From an uncultured Nitrososphaera sp. (GTDB taxonomy: Archaea > Thermoproteota > Nitrososphaeria > Nitrososphaerales > Nitrososphaeraceae), in assembly GCA_946480575.1 (NCBI GenBank), contig CAMLKF010000040.1, forward strand, positions 1-17,040: a DNA stretch of 17,040 nucleotides, given 5' to 3'. Under the pieces are notes generated by a model. That model had not been told where the DNA came from and did not search any database. It worked only from the letters and a program-made list of their open reading frames with translations. This document shows positions 13,495 to 17,040 of this stretch, one piece after another. Position 1 is the stretch's first letter, and every line of letters starts with the position of its first letter. The position numbers were made by a program, and so were the translations under genes.

Positions 13495-14199
13495 CTAGAT
13501 CCTGCCCAGCCTGCTTGCGTACTGCTTGTATGCATCAAGGTACGATTTTTTGTCACCAATGTCAATAAACCCTGTGTCTATCCTGAACCCCTTTACAGTC
13601 TTTTTTTGCTCAAGCGCCTTTCTTACCGCGTCGTCCATGCCAAACGACCCTGACTTGGGAATCAGCTTCAGAAACTCCGGTTCCATGACATAGCAGCCGA
13701 TGTTGATAAGGCCGCTTATCTCCGGCTTTTCCCTCCATGCAGTGACCTTGTCCTGCCCGTTCATATCGATAAAGCCGTACTTTAGCTTCGTCGAGTACGC
13801 TAGGAGGGCCATGGAAACAAATGCTTTCGACTCCATGTGCTCCCTTATCATTTTGCGCAGGTTAAACTTGTAAACGGAATCGCCGTACACACAAACAAAT
13901 GGCTCATCAAGCAACTTTTCGGCAGTCTTGAGCTGGCCCGCTGTTGCAACCGGCCTCTCTGAGCGCGCGTACTCTATCTCGACTCCAAAGCGCGCACCGT
14001 CCTCAAAATAGTCCTCAATTGTCCTGTGTAAGTAGCTGACGCATACCACTATGTTGTCGATGCCGCCGGCGTTCTTTACCCACTCGATGATATATTCAAG
14101 AAGCGGCTTGTTGCCGAGTGGGAGCATCGGCTTTGGGATAAAGAACGTGTAGGGCTGCAATCTCGTGCCAAGCCCTCCTGCCAGAATTACAGCCTTCAT
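13495..14199 (-). CDS. sugar-1-phosphate nucleotidyltransferase
   Basis: The enzyme should join a sugar-1-phosphate to an NTP. MKAVILAGGLGTRLQPYTFF is the nucleotide-binding start; KPMLPLGNKPLLEY (23-36) is the conserved Lys block; VYGDSVYKF (104-112) holds the metal Asp; AWREKP (154-159) and INIGCYVME (165-173) bind sugar; DTGFIDIGDKKSYLDAY (208-224) ends the core. It is short, 234 residues, with no C-terminal hexapeptide domain. The next gene supplies that domain in a separate protein, the two being directly joined (TAG-ATG). The start ATG has a TATA-like box about 40 bases upstream. Whether it uses UTP or GTP cannot be told; a role in UDP-GlcNAc formation with the GlmU-like partner is a reasonable inference. 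Confidence 0.88.
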   Translation of the reverse strand: MKAVILAGGLGTRLQPYTFFIPKPMLPLGNKPLLEYIIEWVKNAGGIDNIVVCVSYLHRTIEDYFEDGARFGVEIEYARSERPVATAGQLKTAEKLLDEPFVCVYGDSVYKFNLRKMIREHMESKAFVSMALLAYSTKLKYGFIDMNGQDKVTAWREKPEISGLINIGCYVMEPEFLKLIPKSGSFGMDDAVRKALEQKKTVKGFRIDTGFIDIGDKKSYLDAYKQYASRLGRI

Positions 14200-14230
14200 T
14201 TTTTCTTGTCTTGTCTACTTTCATGCCTCT

Positions 14231-14246
14231 GCTATATATATAAAAG
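14231..14246 (-). promoter_or_regulatory. TATA-like box of the nucleotidyltransferase operon
   Basis: On the minus strand cttttatatatatagc lies about 40 bases before ATG 14199, which would leave a leader of about 14 bases. Confidence 0.45.
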
Positions 14247-14250
14247 GTAG

Positions 14251-14267
14251 AACGATTCAAGTTCGTT
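14251..14267. other. short inverted repeat at the end of ThiD-ThiN gene
   Basis: The bases aacgattcaagttcgtt contain inverted arms AACGA and TCGTT around a 7-base loop. The right arm touches the ThiD-ThiN stop codon (14266-14268). It could be a terminator hairpin or operator half, but the stem is only five pairs. Confidence 0.2.
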
Positions 14268-15603
14268 AATAATTTTTCAGTATGCTTTTAATCTTCTCTA
14301 CGACTTCCGCCGGCGTCCTGCCAAAGACAGTTATCATGGGCTCTTTGCCTAAGTCGCCGGTGTGGTAAATGATGTCCGCCTGAGAGTTCTTTGACAGTGC
14401 ATAGAACGTTCCCCAAGTGACACTGGAGCCTTCTTTTTTCTTGATTTTTGTAGGCTCCTTGCTTCTGTCGTATTTTGCAACTTTGAAAAGCGACCTGCAC
14501 ACCTGCAACAGCTTTTCGTCAAACCTGATATTGACGGCTGACCGAAAAGCAGGGTTGACGCTCATGTAGGAAACTACAGCCGATGCAACATGCTTTGAAG
14601 CCCCAAACTCTATAAATGACGCAGGAACTGCAGTGTTGCCTACCTTGACAATCCTGCCGCGGATGCCTGCAACGTCTGAAATTTTGGCTGCATCAGGTAA
14701 TGCGTGAACAAAATTTGTCTGGGTCTCCGGTATCAGCCTGTAAAAACCTTCAAGGATCTGGATCTGGTCGACTGCCTGCTGGAGCTCAGCCATTGTGCGA
14801 TAGCGGCTGGCATCGCGGTAAATAACAGAGAGAGGGCTTGTAATTGGAAGGCCTTTGCCGACAGTAACTGCATTTTTGATTGCAACATGGACGTACTCGT
14901 TTGCCATCCTGCAGGCATCTGTCAGCTTCATTCCTCTGGCAAGGTATGCCGTGACGGCAGATGAAAAGTTGCATCCTGAGCCGTGGCTTTCTTTTATTTT
15001 TTTTACTCTTATGTTCGTGATCTTTGTCAGACTGCCTTTTCTATCGAGAAGCATGTCTGTAACAGTATCGAGTCCAGAATGGCCGCCCTTTACGATTACG
15101 TTTGCTGCTCCGAGTCTTCTGATCTTTCTTGCAGCTTCTATGCTGTCATCTCCTGTCCTTATCTTGATGCCTGCAAGTTTCTCAGATTCCATCCTGTTTG
15201 GCGTAATCAGAGTGCATATTGGCACCAGCTTCGAGACCAATGAGTCGTAGGCGTCGTCACGCAGGAGCTTGGCGCCGGTGCCGGCCGCAAGAATTGGGTC
15301 AAGCACCACTGGAACTTTTGATCCCTTGAGCGATCGATAGATGGAATCTATTATTTGCCTATTATAGACCATGCCTATCTTGATTGCATTTGGAGGGATG
15401 TCTGACATGACAGACCTGATCTGCTCTTCTATCATCGCAGGGGAAACTTCGAATATCTGCGCGACCTTTCTAGTGTTCTGTGCAGTAATAGCTGTTATTG
15501 CAGTACACCCATACACTCCAAGAGCAGAAAATGTCTTTAGGTCAGCCTGTATGCCTGCCCCTGCTCCAGAATCGCTTCCTGCTATAGATAGCGCGACCTT
15601 CAA
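14266..15603 (-). CDS. thiDN: bifunctional HMP/HMP-P kinase and thiamine-phosphate synthase (ThiD-ThiN)
   Basis: The protein phosphorylates hydroxymethylpyrimidine to HMP-PP and condenses it with thiazole phosphate to thiamine phosphate. ThiD is residues 1-260: LSIAGSDSGAGAGIQADLKT (5-24), IKIGMVYNRQ (75-84), LDPILAAGTG (101-110), TPNRMESEKL (134-143), VIVKGGHSG (169-177) and the anion hole SHGSGCNFSSA (206-216, Cys211). ThiN is about 265-445: IPETQTNFVHALPDAAKISD, VAGIRGRIVK, EFGASKHVASAVVSYMS and the end ITVFGRTPAEVVEKIKSIL. ThiN replaces bacterial ThiE in archaea. Length (445) is normal for ThiDN. Start is TTG 15603 (MKVALSIAGS). No good TATA box lies at the right distance; the gene may be co-transcribed with the small Cys/His protein gene 44 bases upstream. 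No thiamine riboswitch is visible. Confidence 0.93.
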   Translation of the reverse strand: MKVALSIAGSDSGAGAGIQADLKTFSALGVYGCTAITAITAQNTRKVAQIFEVSPAMIEEQIRSVMSDIPPNAIKIGMVYNRQIIDSIYRSLKGSKVPVVLDPILAAGTGAKLLRDDAYDSLVSKLVPICTLITPNRMESEKLAGIKIRTGDDSIEAARKIRRLGAANVIVKGGHSGLDTVTDMLLDRKGSLTKITNIRVKKIKESHGSGCNFSSAVTAYLARGMKLTDACRMANEYVHVAIKNAVTVGKGLPITSPLSVIYRDASRYRTMAELQQAVDQIQILEGFYRLIPETQTNFVHALPDAAKISDVAGIRGRIVKVGNTAVPASFIEFGASKHVASAVVSYMSVNPAFRSAVNIRFDEKLLQVCRSLFKVAKYDRSKEPTKIKKKEGSSVTWGTFYALSKNSQADIIYHTGDLGKEPMITVFGRTPAEVVEKIKSILKNY

Positions 15604-15647
15604 TGCAAATTTATGAGAAAAGTGACTGGCTTTTCAGTCTATCGTTT

Positions 15648-15812
15648 TCATAAAACATGGTTACAGAGACAAACGCGCTTGCTGCAGCATGCACACTTTT
15701 GGCTACCTGAAACAAATTCGCAATGTTTGTTATGAGTTTCACAGAATACTGTCCTGCGCTCCATCTCTTCAATTACCTGCTGCTGTCGCATACCTGCATT
15801 AGCTCGGCTCAT
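15648..15812 (-). CDS. small Cys/His-rich (zinc-finger-like) protein, 54 residues
   Basis: ATG 15812 on the minus strand opens 54 codons: MSRANAGMRQQQVIEEMERR, then TVFCETHNKHCEFVSGSQKC and ACCSKRVCLCNHVL, ending at TGA 15648-15650. The first 20 residues look helical; the rest has C24, H27, H30, C31, C40, C42, C43, C48, C50 and H52, enough for one or two zinc ions. Metal binding is a fair inference; a function is not. A TATA-like element (taaattag, 15833-15840) is centred about 25 bases upstream, which fits a leaderless start. The stop is 44 bases before ThiD-ThiN on the same strand, so it may be the first gene of that transcript and could regulate it. Confidence 0.6.
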   Translation of the reverse strand: MSRANAGMRQQQVIEEMERRTVFCETHNKHCEFVSGSQKCACCSKRVCLCNHVL

Positions 15813-15825
15813 TGGTTAATCTAAC

Positions 15826-15939
15826 ATGCAAGCTAATTTAGAGCGACAAGCTAATTTTGTTTTCACCCAGCCGAAGAACAAGAAGGCAGCCGCTGGATCA
15901 AGAGGCAATAGCATCAAAGACCGCTATAAACTCATATAG
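15826..15939 (+). CDS. possible small basic protein, 37 residues
   Basis: ATG 15826 opens 37 codons reading MQANLERQANFVFTQPKNKK then AAAGSRGNSIKDRYKLI. It is basic and without hydrophobic segment. The first codons fall on the duplicated caagctaattt element, which explains the QAN...QAN echo. Codons in the second half resemble those of real genes here, but there is no clear promoter and no family. It is divergent from the Cys/His gene with 13 bases between starts. It may equally be a chance frame. Confidence 0.2.
   Translation: MQANLERQANFVFTQPKNKKAAAGSRGNSIKDRYKLI
15829..15857. repeat. direct repeat caagctaattt, two copies 18 bases apart
   Basis: The 11-mer caagctaattt occurs at 15829-15839 and again at 15847-15857. 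On the minus strand each copy contains a TATA-like AAATTAG. The nearer one is correctly placed for the Cys/His gene at 15648-15812; the farther one may be a second promoter or a regulator site. Confidence 0.45.
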
Positions 15940-15943
15940 ACAA

Positions 15944-16122
15944 ATGGTCAAAAATACGTATAGCCTTTATACATTTGCATTGCTGGCGTCACTATACCTC
16001 TAGTAGCCAGATTGGCCGCAGGGGCCGTTCTCGTAATCCCTTTTACAGCTTTTCTAAATTTGGCTACTAATTCTCAGCAACTGGATGGCGTTTTTGCATC
16101 TACTTGTCTAAATAGAGCTTAG
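15944..16122 (+). pseudogene. small secreted/membrane protein frame, apparently frameshifted
   Basis: ATG 15944 opens MVKNTYSLYTFALLASLYL and stops at 16001-16003. In the next frame the DNA across the same point reads IPLVARLAAGAVLVIPFTAF then LNLATNSQQLDGVFAST to a TAG at 16120-16122. Joined, these give a signal-peptide-like start, hydrophobic stretches and a polar end, about 60 residues. The join needs one frameshift near 15985-16000. No homologue is recognised and the promoter is unclear, so this is a weak call. Confidence 0.25.
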
Positions 16123-16252
16123 GCATTGCATAACCACTGACACAATTGCTTGGGTGCAACGACTATAGTTATTATAGCCAGAGACCTGCCGATCTACATA
16201 AACAAAGTGAGAACAACATGGCTTTGATGCTGGCTGACGCTGCGTGCAATAG

Positions 16253-16263
16253 ATTATTAATAT
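16253..16263 (+). promoter_or_regulatory. TATA-like box of the NCS1 permease gene
   Basis: The element attattaatat is centred about 24-30 bases before the candidate starts TTG 16282 and GTG 16288, which fits a leaderless transcript. Confidence 0.4.
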
Positions 16264-16287
16264 CGCTTCTTGTGTAGGGGCTTGGTA

Positions 16288-17040
16288 GTGCTCAAAACTC
16301 CGGAATGGGGCATCAAGCCGGTGCCACACAACCACAGGCAGCTCAGGGGGCTGGACTATTTCATCCTCTGGTCGAGCCTTGGAGTCGGCCTGCTGGTCCT
16401 GTCCGCTGGCTCGCTCCTCTCTGCAGCCAGCTTTACCGACGCGGTGCTTGCCATCGTTGTAGGGTCGGCTGCGGGCTCGATACTGTTGGCTCTTGCAGGC
16501 AAGATAGGAAGCGACCACGGGATACCGTCGCTTGTCACGATGAGGTCATCCTTTGGCACCTTGGGCTCTTACCTGCCAGCCATGCTAAATGTAATGCAGC
16601 TCGTAGGCTGGACTACTTTTGAGATCATGATAATGGCCCGGGCTGCAGAGATGCTCGCAGGCAGCATGGTGCCGTATTACGCATGGGCCGCGATATTTGG
16701 CGCGCTTGTGGCGTTGCTTGGTATCGCTGGACCTCTGAATGTGGCAAGACAGTGGCTCGGCAAGTTTGCAGTGTGGATAGCTTATGGGACATCTGTGATA
16801 ATCATCATAAATCTGCTAAGCTCGGCCAACATTTTGGAACTAGTGTCGTCACAAGGAAGCGGCATGTCGTTCTTTTCTGCGCTTGATCTCGTGATAGCAA
16901 TGCCTGTTTCTTGGATGCCTCTTGTCGCAGACTATAACCGGTTTGCCCGGAAAAGCAAGAGCGCGCTGTGGGGCACATTCATTGGGTTTACGATGACAAA
17001 CATCCTGTTCTACTTTGCGGGCGTAATGCTTGGCACTTCT
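16288..17040 (+). CDS. NCS1-family permease, CytX-like (probable hydroxymethylpyrimidine transporter), partial
   Basis: The frame runs off the right edge; about 251 residues are present. It begins MLKTPEWGIKPVPHNHRQLR, the NCS1 N-terminal motif (W-G-x-x-P-x-P before helix 1). Hydrophobic helices follow: LDYFILWSSLGVGLLVLSAG, FTDAVLAIVVGSAAGSILLA, the broken helix region GIPSLVTMRSSFGTLGSYLP, then FEIMIMARAAEML, YAWAAIFGALVALLGIAGPL and FAVWIAYGTSVIIIINLL. The helix-6 motif MPVSWMPLVADYNRFAR is typical of NCS1 permeases and closest, in my reading, to CytX-like members. The thiamine gene beside it suggests HMP as substrate; cytosine or another pyrimidine is possible. Start may be GTG 16288, TTG 16282 or TTG 16270; the TATA distance favours 16282-16288. 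No riboswitch is seen upstream. Confidence 0.85.
   Translation, partial: MLKTPEWGIKPVPHNHRQLRGLDYFILWSSLGVGLLVLSAGSLLSAASFTDAVLAIVVGSAAGSILLALAGKIGSDHGIPSLVTMRSSFGTLGSYLPAMLNVMQLVGWTTFEIMIMARAAEMLAGSMVPYYAWAAIFGALVALLGIAGPLNVARQWLGKFAVWIAYGTSVIIIINLLSSANILELVSSQGSGMSFFSALDLVIAMPVSWMPLVADYNRFARKSKSALWGTFIGFTMTNILFYFAGVMLGTS

Noticed and set aside
16108..16518. 136-codon minus-strand frame overlapping the permease start
   Set aside because: It is antisense to the NCS1 permease and its intergenic part shows no coding character.
1..17040. Search by eye for tRNA, rRNA, CRISPR arrays, transposase genes, integrase or attachment sites
   Set aside because: No T-loop plus anticodon-stem pattern, no regularly spaced repeats, no transposase motifs and no terminal inverted repeats were seen.

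Overview
The window looks like chromosome of an ammonia-oxidising soil archaeon of the Nitrososphaera type (Nitrososphaeria/Thaumarchaeota). I base this on archaeal-type proteins throughout (S8e, SRP19, Gar1, archaeal iPGM, ThiD-ThiN fusion), many GTG/TTG starts, AT-rich TATA-like boxes 25-35 bases upstream of starts with little or no leader, and TFB and thermosome remnants. The genus is inferred from protein style and base composition; I could not search a database.

Region 1 (1-3960) is AT-richer, gene-poor and full of decay. It holds the last third of an alpha/beta hydrolase (pseudogene, minus strand), a secreted PhoD-type phosphatase, a minus-strand pair of small genes (a membrane peptide with a strong Shine-Dalgarno site, then a small protein broken by one frameshift in a run of A), an unlisted 49-residue zinc-ribbon gene, and a thermosome (group II chaperonin) pseudogene with two stop codons and an internal deletion.

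Region 2 (3960-6100) is the information-processing block: S8e, an unrecognised 163-residue protein, SRP19, Gar1, then a collapsed TFB (transcription factor B) gene.

Region 3 (6100-9150) has a zinc-ribbon membrane-anchored protein, two tiny divergent membrane proteins, phosphoglycerate mutase (ApgM), a cupin, a conserved helical protein and a 45-residue zinc-ribbon gene whose start lies 9 bases from that of its divergent neighbour.

Region 4 (9150-14265) is a sugar-nucleotide block: a GalT-like transferase, a four-helix membrane protein and a WecB-like epimerase on the plus strand, converging on a minus-strand pair of a sugar-1-phosphate nucleotidyltransferase and a GlmU-like left-handed beta-helix protein. 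Together they suggest production of an activated (N-acetyl)hexosamine for cell-surface glycans.

Region 5 (14266-17040) is thiamine salvage/synthesis: ThiD-ThiN on the minus strand, a 54-residue Cys/His-rich gene directly upstream in the same direction, a short intergenic stretch with a duplicated AT-rich element and broken small ORFs, and an NCS1 permease (CytX-like, probably for hydroxymethylpyrimidine) running off the right edge.

I found no rRNA, tRNA, CRISPR array, insertion sequence or integrase. I do not see a clear new multi-gene system. The most notable things are the cluster of dying gene copies, the small zinc proteins tucked between genes, and the altered motifs in the sugar-nucleotide enzymes.
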